Shown one piece after another: positions 1 through 9,343 of a stretch of 64,000 nucleotides of DNA. Each line of letters opens with the position of its first letter. Position 1 is the first letter of the stretch. The stretch comes from Bacteroidota bacterium (lineage in GTDB: Bacteria > Bacteroidota > Bacteroidia > UBA4408): NCBI GenBank assembly GCA_016718805.1, contig JADKCP010000011.1, positions 1-64,000 of the forward strand, given 5' to 3'. A program made the position numbers and the translations under genes. The notes under the pieces are model-generated. The model was given only the letters and a program-made list of their open reading frames with translations. It did no database searches and was not told the origin of the DNA.

Positions 1-64
1 CTTTTTTTTTCTGTTTTTCTTTGTCAAATAATATATGTGTTGCAGGGCGTAAAGCGAAGCATCA

Positions 65-515
65 ACTGAAACAAGGGCAAAGCAGATTACAAACTTTAAA
101 GCAAGTATTATATACAGTCCAAAAATTCACACATTCAATCAAAAAATCAAACAAGCAGTTTTTGATATTGTTTACATTTATGCAAAAGGTTTAAATAGTG
201 GCAAACCACTTGAAAAGCCTTGCCCAAATTGCTTTGTATTTCCTGCAAAAATTCAGATGATATGGATTTTGCAAAACCCTCTCTTTCGGCTTATGGAAGG
301 CAAAAGCATTTCATCAGTTCCTTACTGGTTTAAATTATTCCATTGATCCATCAGTAGTGATTTTTAAAGCACCATTAAGTCACAAGCCAAGCGGTGTAGT
401 AAAGATAAATATGCTTTTGTGCAAGATGTCCATAAGAGCTAAAGCTGATAGAACGAAAGAAAAGCAGATGTACGAAACATTGGCACTCTTAGCAGATGTA
501 AAAAAAAAGCAATGA
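65..515 (+). pseudogene. Broken DUF6943-like protein
   Basis: Not a single open frame. Reading from about 86 gives a long open stretch with GLNSGKPLEKPCPNCF, which I recognise from a small Bacteroidota family often carried near conjugative elements (DUF6943-like). After about 250 the similarity moves to another frame (SFGLWKAKAFHQFLTG), then to a third ending RTKEKQMYETLALLADV with a stop at 513-515. At least two frameshifts are therefore needed to rebuild one protein of about 145 residues. Function unknown. The family assignment rests on motif memory, and the start is not determined. Either a decayed accessory gene or a badly sequenced one. Confidence 0.5.
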
Positions 516-1061
516 TGTGCAAGCACTTTAAAAGGTAGTCATATTGGCTGCCATAACTCCAGGAAATCTTTTGACCATAAAAAATTTATATGCAAAAAAG
601 TAGCAAGGGATTAACGCTAACCATTTCAAAAAAAAAAACCAAAGACTACGGCATAAACACAACCCACCGCACCAAGGCTTCAATGTTCCGTTTCCCTTTT
701 GGTTTTACCTCCTGCTTGAGAAGCATATAAATTCACTTTCATTATGCAAAATCATCCACGTATTCAAAGCAGGCAGCCAGTTAGGCACACTTGTCCTTTA
801 CTCACGCAGGGGGTGCTGTCCATCAGCACTGCGCTTTCACCTTTTTGCTTATCAGCGTTACATCCGCAGGTCTCGGTTAGCCCATCAGCCAGTTTTGGCA
901 TCAAGGTTTGTAACCCTCGTGTGGTTGTTTCGTTTGGTGCTATCCATCAGGTGTTCGTGAGCTTTCAGCATTCATCCCTTTTTAGGGCTTTGCATACTTT
1001 AAAACAAAAACCCCACAAGGGCAGGGCTTCTATTTAACCATAAGAAAGAAAGCCATTGAAG
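516..1061. other. Gene-free stretch with a GC-rich core (about 740-1040)
   Basis: No credible protein was found. The core is clearly richer in G+C than its surroundings: 33 of 60 bases at 781-840, against roughly one third in flanking DNA. A 97-codon open frame (744-1037, +) crosses it, but its product is rich in Ser, His, Cys and Pro and matches no family I know. It could instead hold a structured RNA or debris of an element with different base composition. Confidence 0.3.
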
Positions 1062-1793
1062 CTAATTCAACTTAAATTTTAACACGTTGTAACACCATTT
1101 TTAATGGGTATTGAATACCGTTTACCTCTTGGAAAAACTCTATTGTCGAAAGAAAGAAGTTTTGTACCGACATGACGGAACACCGGGAGCTTAAAATTGG
1201 TAAGATGTTAGTACCATCAATTAGCAAATTTTGCACAGGGCTGTATTCAATTGCAACTCGTTGTTTACAAAATGTACATCAGCAAACGCAGATTTAAAAC
1301 TAACATTGGGTTGCTCCATGCAGGGGTAGTAAATATCATTATTAGGAGTGAATGCAGGAAAACCATTATCACCAGTACCAGTATTAGCAGTGAACGGAGC
1401 AAATACAACACTACCCAAAGTGCCTATCATTGAAATCAAAACCTTCCAATAGCTGTGCCATCGGGTCCGTTCCGATACCTACATTTCTTTCAATCTTGGA
1501 GAAGTGGCATCGAAGTTTTTAATCTGTGTCATTATTTGCGTTAAAAGACTGTGAAACACGGTTATCTCCTGCGTTCATCATCAAATTACACAGCATTGCG
1601 GAGTAGTTTCCAGCACTTGCAGAGCTTCCAATTCGCCACCGTTTCACGGGTACGTTGGAAGTTTGATCATTGGCTATTCTGTCGCCAGATACACCACTTT
1701 TTGTTTTCGCAAGATGTCCATCCTGTGTTTTGTAGAGGTAAAAGTTATCCAATGTAACCTTCTATTTTTAGTAAGCCTTTAAATCCTTGCCAT
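1062..1793 (-). pseudogene. Broken conserved Bacteroidota hypothetical protein
   Basis: Pieces in different frames form one protein in order: start at 1793 (MAR...KGLLKIEGYIG), then NFYLYKTQDGHLAKTKSG and GDRIAND (1752-1650), GSSASAG...LMMNAGDNRV, NFDATSP, RNVGIGTDPMAQLLEGFDFND, GSVVFAPFTANTGTG (about 1400), then IEYSPVQNLLIDGTN and VNGIQYPLKNG near 1100, ending around 1062. This is a Bacteroidota-restricted family of about 200-240 residues whose function I do not know. At least five frame changes are needed. The order and conservation of the pieces make the assignment firm even though the gene as read is not translatable. Confidence 0.6.
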
Positions 1794-1820
1794 TTTGTTA
1801 TTTATTTAAATTGTTAGTAT

Positions 1821-2322
1821 TTACTTTTTAGTTACGATACAGCCTTATACAAAACCTGTATCTGTTTTTTAAATGATACTTTCTGAATAGCGAGGCGGAC
1901 AAACTTTCCAGCCCCACATTCCCAAAGTCCTTTCTTTCGCTTGATGCTTTACGCATCAAATCTTCAAGCCTTGCATCAGTATCAAAATTGATGAGTGCTA
2001 AGCCCAACCATTTACAATAAGTATTTCATCCAGTCTTGCCATCCACACATACCATTGCCAATCCTCTACCGTACACATCAGATTTCAATACGCAAACTTT
2101 ACCACCTTACCAAGTATCAGGCTTACATTCAGCAAGAGTTAAAACCCCAGTGTTGATTTGAGTCCAGGGCACCAACATTCAATAACCACTATTGTATGCT
2201 CCTTTGCAGTCGTTTTAAGAACGTATGTATCACATCCTTAACTTTCATACGCCCTTGCTTCTTCTTGCGAAAAAGCAACTTAAAAGCCGTTAAAACAAAA
2301 CAGGTACAATTATTTTCTTCAT
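1821..2322 (-). pseudogene. Broken secreted thermonuclease (SNase family)
   Basis: The start at 2322 gives a hydrophobic N-terminus (MKKIIVPVLF) that continues in another frame as a probable signal peptide. Further on, SDVYGRGLAMVCVDGK matches the staphylococcal nuclease core (DRYGRxLAxVYVDGK). It is followed in shifted frames by EILIVNGWA, DARLEDLMRKA, SERK and GLWECGAGKFV, the usual C-terminal end of the fold. SNase proteins cleave DNA and RNA with calcium, normally outside the cytoplasm. At least four frameshifts interrupt it. The fold assignment is good. Whether the gene is truly dead or merely misread cannot be told here. Confidence 0.55.
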
Positions 2323-2496
2323 CAACGATACAAAACTATGATGCTTTATAAGGCTCACAAATAACCACTTCCGACACTTCCGTTATTACACATTATTCCA
2401 ACAACAATTCTACACTCACCACTCACAAAAACATATTATCTTTGCAATGTTTACTTTATACTGATGTATGGATAAATATGAAAAGAGTATTTTAAA

Positions 2497-2685
2497 ATGA
2501 ATAGACTGTGTATTTATCCGAAAGACATTCAGATAATCACAGGCAAAAGTTTATAGATATGTAGATACCTTAATAAGAGGATTAAAGAGTACTTCAACAA
2601 GCAGCAACACCAAGTTGTTACCGTTGAAGAGTTCTGCCAGTATATGGGCTTACAACTGGAAGCAGTTGTTAGTCAATTAAGATAG
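2497..2685 (+). pseudogene. Broken small element-associated protein
   Basis: The ATG at 2497 gives MNRLCIYPKDIQIITGKS, then a frameshift. The rest reads EYFNKQQHQVVTVEEF and CQYMGLQLEAVV and stops at 2683-2685, about 62 residues when joined. This resembles a short protein with a helix-turn-helix-like pattern that I associate with Bacteroidota conjugative elements; no experimentally known role comes to mind. Together with its neighbours it suggests the left end once held part of an integrative element. No integrase, mobilisation or transfer gene is visible to confirm that. Confidence 0.45.
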
Positions 2686-3033
2686 TGTAAAAACTTATCT
2701 TCGCCTTTTGCTTATGATAAGGACAAACACACTCTCTACACTAAACAACATTTTTCTTTTCTTTGTGCTGTACTTTACTTGTTTTAGTGGGTTTTGTTTG
2801 CCCAGTTGTTGCCCAAATAAATATGCAACCCTCTGAAACCCTTATTGATAGGGCTTTACATTTTTAAAACAATTTGTATCGGAAAGTAAATCTCATGCAA
2901 TTATTTGTATTGTATATCAGTCATTATTTATATTTAAACAAATTAATGAATGATATATCATTCATTATAAAGCATTATTAAGTATAATTTTGTATATTTG
3001 CTGCTACTTTAATTTAACTGATTTGAAGTAAGC
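2686..3033. other. Intergenic region upstream of hipBA
   Basis: No coding sequence recognised. It holds a perfect 22-base palindrome at 2945-2966 and a TATATTTG -7-like element at 2993-3000, 33 bases before the presumed hipB start. The remainder is AT-rich with no obvious signal. Confidence 0.4.
2945..2966. promoter_or_regulatory. Palindromic operator-like site before hipB
   Basis: AATGAATGATA is followed directly by its exact reverse complement TATCATTCATT, a 22-base palindrome without spacer. It ends 26 bases before a -7-like TATATTTG (2993-3000) and 67 bases before hipB. HipB-type antitoxins are dimeric HTH proteins that repress their own operon by binding such palindromes, so an autoregulatory operator is the natural reading. 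That is inference from position and symmetry. Confidence 0.5.
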
Positions 3034-3380
3034 ATGAAAACTTTCTCAACTATAAACTGAAATTCATTGAGCGATAAAGCCCTCGCAGAGCACATTGGGT
3101 TTTATTAAAGAAAAAGCGTATGGAGCAAAACAAAACTCAAGATACACTTGCAACTGCTGCCGGTATTAGTCGCTCAACCTTGAGTTTACTAGAGAAAGGA
3201 GAGGTGGTTACTATCGCTACACTGCTCCAAGTATTGCGCGTGTTAGATCAATTACCAATTCTCGAGGTATTTACTGTTCAACCTATAGTAAGCCCAATTC
3301 AACTAGCAAAACAAGAACTGAAAAAGCGTAAACGAGCAAGTGGCTCCACAAAATCCTCCAACTCAACATCAAGCTGGTAA
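3034..3380 (+). pseudogene. hipB: HipB-like antitoxin, 5' part broken
   Basis: A HTH_3/XRE DNA-binding protein: QDTLATAAGISRSTLSLLEKGEVVTIATLLQVLRVLDQL is read in one frame from 3120. The N-terminal part (ATG 3034, MKTFSTIN, then SLSDKALAEHIG) carries a TGA where TGG (Trp) would fit and is out of frame with the rest around 3095-3115, where one extra A fits best. The C-terminus is Lys/Arg/Ser-rich. It lies 2 bases from the broken hipA, the usual antitoxin-then-toxin order, with a palindrome upstream. A shorter protein starting at the ATG at 3120 would keep most of the HTH, so some function is conceivable. Confidence 0.6.
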
Positions 3381-3382
3381 TC

Positions 3383-4677
3383 ATGAACACAGCATTTGTA
3401 AAAATATGGGGTGAATTGGTTGGTGCAGTTGCGGGACCAAAGCAGTGGTATAGCCACATTTGAATATGACAACAATTTCAAAAAACTAAACTGGGATTTA
3501 TCTCCGTTAAAAATGCCGATTCAATTCCCAAAAATATTTTCAATTTTCCAGAATTAAAACTGTCTAAAAATACTGCCTTCGATAGATTCAAAGGATTACC
3601 TGGATTGTTAGCAGATGTGCTCTGACAAGTATGGTAATCAGCTAATCGATATTTGGCTGGCACAAAATGGGCGAGCAACCAACAGTATGAATCCTGTAGA
3701 AATGTTATGCTTTATTGGAACAAGAGGTATGGGAGCCTTGGAGTTTGAACCTGCAGCTTTTAAAGAAGGTAAGCGAACTTTTACAATCGAAATGGAAAGT
3801 TTAGTAGACCAGGCAAAAAAACTCCTTTCTCAAAAAACCTCTTTCACAGCTAATTTTAAAAGGGAGGAGGAACAAGCTATTGTGGAGATATTAAAAATTG
3901 GTACATCAGCCAGGAAGCCAGACCTAAGGCAGTTATTGCCTATAATGAAAAGACTGCTGAAGTGGTTCTGGACAAACCAATGCCCCCAAAAGGCTTTGAG
4001 CATTGGTTACAAAACTTGATGGAGTAAACGACGTTCAAGTTGCTCAACTAGGCGGTTATGGAAGAGTGGAAATGCTTTATTATAACATGGCGCTTGCTTG
4101 TGGTATTGAAATGATGCCTTCAATGTTATTGGAAGAAATGAAAGGGCGCACTTTATGACAAAACGGTTCGACAGGGAAATGGGGACATAAAACACCATAT
4201 TCAAACCTTTTGTGCGATGAGTCATTTTGATTACAATGTTGTTACGAGTTTTAGTTATGAGCAACTATTTCAAACCATGCGTGAACTTAAACTAAGTTAT
4301 GTCGAAGCTGAGCAATTATTTCGAAGAATGGTCTTTAATGTGATTTCGCGAAATTGTGACGACCATACAAAGAACTTCGCTTTTAGGCTTAAGAAAGATT
4401 GTCAATGGGAATTAGCCCCGGCTTATGATCTATGCCATACTTATAATCCGAATCATCATGGGTAAGTCAGCATGCGCGCTGAGTATTAATGGAAAACGAA
4501 AAGGAATAACCAAAGGCGATTTAATCACAATTGGAAAATCGATCAATGCAAACAAGCTATCTCGATCATTGACGAAATTGAAACTACCGTTTTGAACTGG
4601 AAAAATTTGCTAAAGAAACAGGTGTTGCAGTTAAGTTGACAAACGCAATTGATAAAACTATGCAAGAATGGAACTAA
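3383..4677 (+). pseudogene. hipA: HipA-like kinase toxin, multiply frameshifted
   Basis: HipA toxins are Ser/Thr kinases; E. coli HipA phosphorylates glutamyl-tRNA synthetase. The pieces run in order: MNTAFVKIWGELVGAVA (Couple_hipA domain, from 3383), GIATFEYD, FDRFKGLPGLLAD, DKYGNQLIDIWLAQNGR, RYGRVEMLYYNMALACGIEM, FMTKRFDR, MSHFDYN, then RMVFNVISRNCDDHTKNFAF carrying the kinase catalytic Asp/Asn/His region, ELAPAYDLCHTY with the metal-site Asp, and ALSINGKRKGIT. They lie in all three forward frames. Rebuilt length is about 430 residues, normal for the family. I count at least six indels, several of them one- or two-base losses. No functional toxin can be made from the sequence as given. Confidence 0.7.
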
Positions 4678-4766
4678 GCGCTTAGAATTACTTTGATTTA
4701 TGCCTCACTAGTGCAGTTAAATTTTAATTAAATTAAAACTTCTGCTCCTAAATAAACTAATAGAAA

Positions 4767-5465
4767 ATGAACAAAGGAAAACTCTATTTAATACCAACCA
4801 CACTTGGCGAAATTGATCCAGTTTCAACTATACCCACTTCGGTTTATCAAATAATTAATGAAATTGACTATTACCTGGTTGAAAATGAAAATGGGCGTCA
4901 GTATTTGAAAAATTAGGAATTAAAAAACCCTTGCAAGAATTAACCTTAAATGTTTTAGACAAACATACAGATATTACAGAACTCTCAACAACAATAAGCC
5001 TTTGTTGGAAGGTAAAAATATGGAGTAATATCTGAAGCCGGTTGTCCCGGAATAGCTGACCAGGCGCAGAGGCAGTGAAGTTAGCACATCAAAAAAACAT
5101 TCAGGTTATTCCACTGATTGGTCCTCTTCTGTTTTATTGGCATTGATGGCATCGGGTTTTAATGGTCAAAGCTTTGCATTTCAAGGTTATTTACCAATTG
5201 ACAGAAGCGATAGAATCAGAAAAATTAAAGAGCTTGAAAAACTTGTTCAAAGCTTGCATCAAACACAAATTTTTATTGAAACTCCTTTTCGTAATAATCA
5301 TCTATTTGAAGACTTACTAAAAAACTGTTCAACAGCTACAAAACTTTGTGTTGCCATGGATTTAACATTACCTAGTGAATTTATAAAACCCTATCTATCA
5401 GCGAATGGAAAAGCAAAGTTCCTGAATTGCATAAGCGACCAGCAATATTTTTACTCTATAAATAA
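4767..5465 (+). pseudogene. RsmI-like SAM methyltransferase, frameshifted
   Basis: Tetrapyrrole-methylase-fold SAM methyltransferase of the RsmI-like group (RsmI methylates C1402 of 16S rRNA). Start ATG 4767: GKLYLIPTTLGEIDPVSTIP and YYLVENENGRQYLKN, then in other frames LGIKKPLQELTLNVLDKHTD, VISEAGCPGIAD (family signature), AVKLAHQKNIQVIPLIGP, MASGFNGQSFAFQGYLP, and IFIETPFRNNHLFEDLL. A final shift near 5395 gives a C-terminus PELHKRPAIFLLYK and a stop at 5463-5465. About 233 residues rebuilt, right for the Bacteroidota form. Four or more single-base losses are needed, one at about 4910 (aattta read as aatta). Being a conserved housekeeping-type gene, it hints that the indels here are sequencing errors. 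Confidence 0.65.
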
Positions 5466-5499
5466 AAATCCCCGAAAATCTTTCAATTTCCGGGGATTT
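5466..5499. terminator. Hairpin between convergent genes
   Basis: AAATCCCCG (5466-5474) pairs with CGGGGATTT (5491-5499) across a 16-base loop, with A- and T-rich flanks. It sits between the methyltransferase stop and the stop of the leftward secreted-protein gene, so it probably ends transcription from both sides. Confidence 0.6.
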
Positions 5500-5516
5500 A
5501 AAATTAGCTAACGGGT

Positions 5517-8500
5517 TTATTCTTTAGAAAGTTTAATTCCAGCTTGTCCGTTTACATGAAGCGTATACAAACCACTTGCAAGTTGTGATAAATCAATTGT
5601 TGATTTATCACCTGACAAGAATCCTTCCTGTACCAACATTCCAAGTGCATTTGTAACTTGATATTTTGTTTGTGCAGATGCTCCTTTAACTACTACCACA
5701 AGTTCGTTATTAAATGGATTTGGATATACTGCAACTTCGTTATTTTTAGCAAGTGTAGCAATTCCATTCGGTGGAATAGTAGGTGCGTTTGGATTAAATG
5801 TTAAAGGAATTGATGAACGCATTAATGTTAAATTGTTTGGAGAATTTAACAAATCAAAACCAGCACCCATCATCAAATGTAAGTCAAAACGATAGGTAGG
5901 TATATAAGTATACTCATATACAAAATCGTATTCAGGCAAAGTGTTTAGTGTACCGGCCGGAATGGGCTGTGGTTGACCAAAACTATAATTCCACCAACCT
6001 TGTGAATAAACAGTTCCAGAAGAACCCGGATGATTGTCCCAAATAGAAACATTCGATAAATAATCAAAATTTTGAATAAATCCGGCAACTTTAGATGCAG
6101 AAAAAGTTGAACTATTATTGATGCTAAGGTTAAAATTCTACGGTTTCGTTATACTCAGCTTGATCATTGTTGTTACCATTGCTATCCGGATTGTTATCAT
6201 CGTCAACATCCAAAACAGCAACACTAAATGGTTTAATTGGAATAGGAATACATTTCGTATAATAGTTATTAGGACCTTCTGCAACCAAAAAATCAACATA
6301 AGCAGTATAACTGCTAGTTACACTATTTGAAACCCAAATTTCGAATTCATCTGTTGACCAAGCTTCATTGTGCCAACCAACATTATTTAATCCTGCAGTA
6401 CTATCTGTGATAGAAATTTTTGGATCAGTAGTTCTAAGTTTGCACAATCCACTAACTATAGAGGTTCCGTTTGATTTATTATTGTAACATTTCACTTTAA
6501 AACGCACAGGCAATCCTACATTCACCAAATTATAAGGATTGAGTCCATTGGTATTAACAGTGGCCGGCAATCCAGGTAAACCTTGAGCATTGGGAGTTAG
6601 GTAAGTACTAAAGTAAGTTGAATATTGATTTGCAACGGCAGCATCAACAAATGCTAAATTTGTTAAATATGCTTCAGTACTATTAATACAAGGGTTTAAG
6701 GTGGTAAAGGTTAAATCACTTCCGTAAGAGGTACCAACACTATTTGTAGCATAGGCACGGAAGTGATAAGTTGTACTTCCTGAAAGACCTGTTAATCCAA
6801 CACTAAATACTCCGGTTCCGGTTCCACCTGAAACCTTTGAATTAGCAATTGTTGGACTTGGATTAGTGCTATAGCATACTCCTCGATCAGTAACAGGAGA
6901 TGAACCACCAGCTGTTACGCTTCCACCTGCATTGGTAGTAAAATAGCTAATTGCTGAAGCAGCTGTTGATGTAACAGTTGGAGGAGTTGGATTGGTAGTT
7001 GCAAAAGAAATTTGAGTACCGTATGCTGTTCCTGAAGTGTTTGTAGCATAGGCACGAACATAATAAGTTGTATTAGGAGTTAAACCTGTTATATTAGAAA
7101 CGAAGCTTCCTGCACCACTTCCACCAGAAACAACGGTATTTGCTAAAGTTGGATTGGCTGTAGTTGCATAGCAAATACCACGAGATGTAACGGCCGAACT
7201 ACCAATGCTGGTAACGTTTCCACCACTGTTAGCTGTAGTAGTAGTTATCGCACTTGCTGCTGTTGTAGTAACCGATGCAAGCGCTTGAGAGGTGGTTGTA
7301 AAAGTTAAATCAGCACCATAGGCTGTTCCTGACGCGTTGGTAGCGTAAGCTCTAAAATGATAAGTAGTTCCCATTGCTAATCCTGTTAGGTTCGCTGTGA
7401 AGGCTCCGGTCCGGTTCCACTAGCTACTATTGAATTTGCTGTAGTAGGATTAGCAGTAGTTGCATAACAAACACCTCGTGTAGTAACAGTTCCAGTTCCT
7501 GCACTGGTTACATTTCCACCGGTAGTGGCTGAACCTGCTGTTATTGCTGATGCTGCAGTTGTAGTTACGGTAGGTATACCAAGTTTTGTCATGGTAGTTG
7601 TTCTTGAAACGGCTTCAGTTAAACAAGCAGCATTTTTAAACACATGCACTCTATAAGTACCTGCAGCTGCAACAGAAAAAATTACAGGCTGAATTCCACT
7701 TGTAAGTATTGAGTTGGTGGTAGTAGTAACAGTTAAATAATCCGTTGTTACTGAAGAACCTGCCGAAAAAGATCCCGCAACCAGCGTAATTTCATAATAT
7801 TCACCGGCATATTGGTCGGTAATAATGGTTACTGTTTGACCATTGGTCGTTGGACCCGCAATTACACTTTGAGGATACATGGTTGTGGCAATACAACCGG
7901 TTGCTGATGCTGTAGTAGTAAAACTTTCGTCAGCACCATAAGATGTTCCTGCGCTACTAGTAGCAAATGCGCGAACATGGTAAGTAGTTCCAGGAGTTAA
8001 AGAGTTTAAATTTGAAACAAAGGATCCAGTACCAGAACCGCTCACAACAGTTGCGTCTAAGGTGGTAGGATTGGCTGCAGTTGCATAACAAACTCCACGA
8101 GAGGTAACAGTAGCACTTCCTGCACTTGTAACGTTTCCGCCGGTACTTGCTGTGGTAGTTGTTACAGCACTTACCGCTGTAGTTGTTACAGTTGGTGCTG
8201 TTGTTGCCGCTCCATTTCGTGTGATAGATACACCACGGCATATATTATCGGTCACACAACTTGAACTTGAAAATATGTGCGATTGATAGGTACCTGCAGC
8301 GGCGATTGAAAATGTTAAAGGCGTTGAACCAGTAAATAATACTGTGCTAGTTGTTGTAGTTACAGTAAAATAATCGGTTGGATTACTTGAGGTAAGTGTA
8401 TAGTTTCCGGCAGTTAAAGAAAGAACACCATATTCGCCTAAGTAATTACAAGTAGTTCCTGTTGAAGGTGTGATAACAACTGTTTGTCCGTTTGAAGTAG

Positions 8501-9089
8501 GTCCTGTAATAGTATTGGCAGGATATTGAGAAATTGAAATACAACCGGTTCCGCTACCACCTCCAACAATTGTAATATCATAATCTTCTGTTTCACCTGA
8601 GCCAAATGAAGTACATGCATCACCTGAACCGTTCGAAAAACCGGTATTTCTAGTGCGGATTCGCATACGGGTTAATCCAGAAGCAGCACTTCCAGGAATC
8701 GTTATTGAAACACTACTTGCTACACCAACCGAAGAACCTATAGCAACCTGATTCCATTCACTGGCTTCAAAAAGTTGATTTTGATTATAATCAATCCAAA
8801 CAGAAATATCGCTGCTTTGCAATCCTTCAGTAACATTTAAAGAATAGGTACTACCTTTAGTAAGTGTAGCAGTGTACTGCGATAAACCAGAAAAATAAGT
8901 ATACGCATCCGTAGCATTATTACATCCAGATCCTGAATTATTTAATGAAGTTGAGCTAATTGATACGTCATCAATATAACCGTTACCACTTACAGTGCAC
9001 GATACAGAGTGTAAGGATGTTGAACAATATTGGGCAAAAGCACCAAATTGAGCGCTCATTAGAGCTACAAATAGTAATTTTTTAAACAT
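5517..9089 (-). CDS. T9SS-exported repeat protein with GEVED domain (two frameshifts)
   Basis: Reads leftward as about 1190 residues once two single-base indels are repaired. One is near 7410 (GGACCGGA where GGAACCGGA is expected), the other near 6133 (four T where three fit). The signal peptide is MFKKLLFVALMSAQFGAFAQ. A GEVED-type domain follows at about 95-175 (IDYNQNQLFEASEW to GSGETEDYDI). Next come two related ~110-residue blocks and four Fn3-like units of about 95 residues, each with RGVCYAT and TTYHxRAYATN. An Asp-rich calcium-like stretch (DVDDDNNPDSNGNN) comes later. The C-terminal sorting domain (VYPNPFNNELVV, then GLYTLHV) marks export by the type IX system. The product is probably cell-surface or secreted. 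No enzyme domain seen. Confidence 0.75.
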
Positions 9090-9283
9090 GTTTTAGTATT
9101 TTGGATTTATTTCAAATTTTAACAAGATGCGAAAATACTATATTTTGTGGAATAAAGTCGACGTTTTTTTTAACAATTAGACTTTCATTTTATACACTTC
9201 ATGTAGTAACGCAGTTATATTCGTGCGAGCAATAAGCAAAAAGTTTTTCAATTTAATTTGGTGATAATTTAGCCAACTATCAA

Positions 9284-9314
9284 TTTGCAAAGGCTAGGTA
9301 AAACAATATCTTTG
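9284..9314 (+). promoter_or_regulatory. Promoter of thrS
   Basis: TTTG at 9284-9287, exactly 19 bases, then TATCTTTG at 9307-9314: a full match to the Bacteroidota housekeeping promoter (TTTG, N19, TAnnTTTG). It ends 29 bases before the thrS ATG and probably drives thrS-infC-rpmI-rplT. Confidence 0.75.
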
Positions 9315-9343
9315 CAAGCTTTTAAAAAAGTTGATACTAAATT

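Noticed and set aside
744..1037. 97-residue open frame as a gene
   Set aside because: Composition (Ser/His/Cys/Pro rich) is unlike a normal protein and it matches no family I know; it may only reflect the GC-rich stretch.
7957..8241. Cys/Tyr-rich 94-residue frame in the repeat protein
   Set aside because: Out-of-frame reading of Fn3-like repeats; Cys and Tyr content comes from shifted Thr/Val codons.
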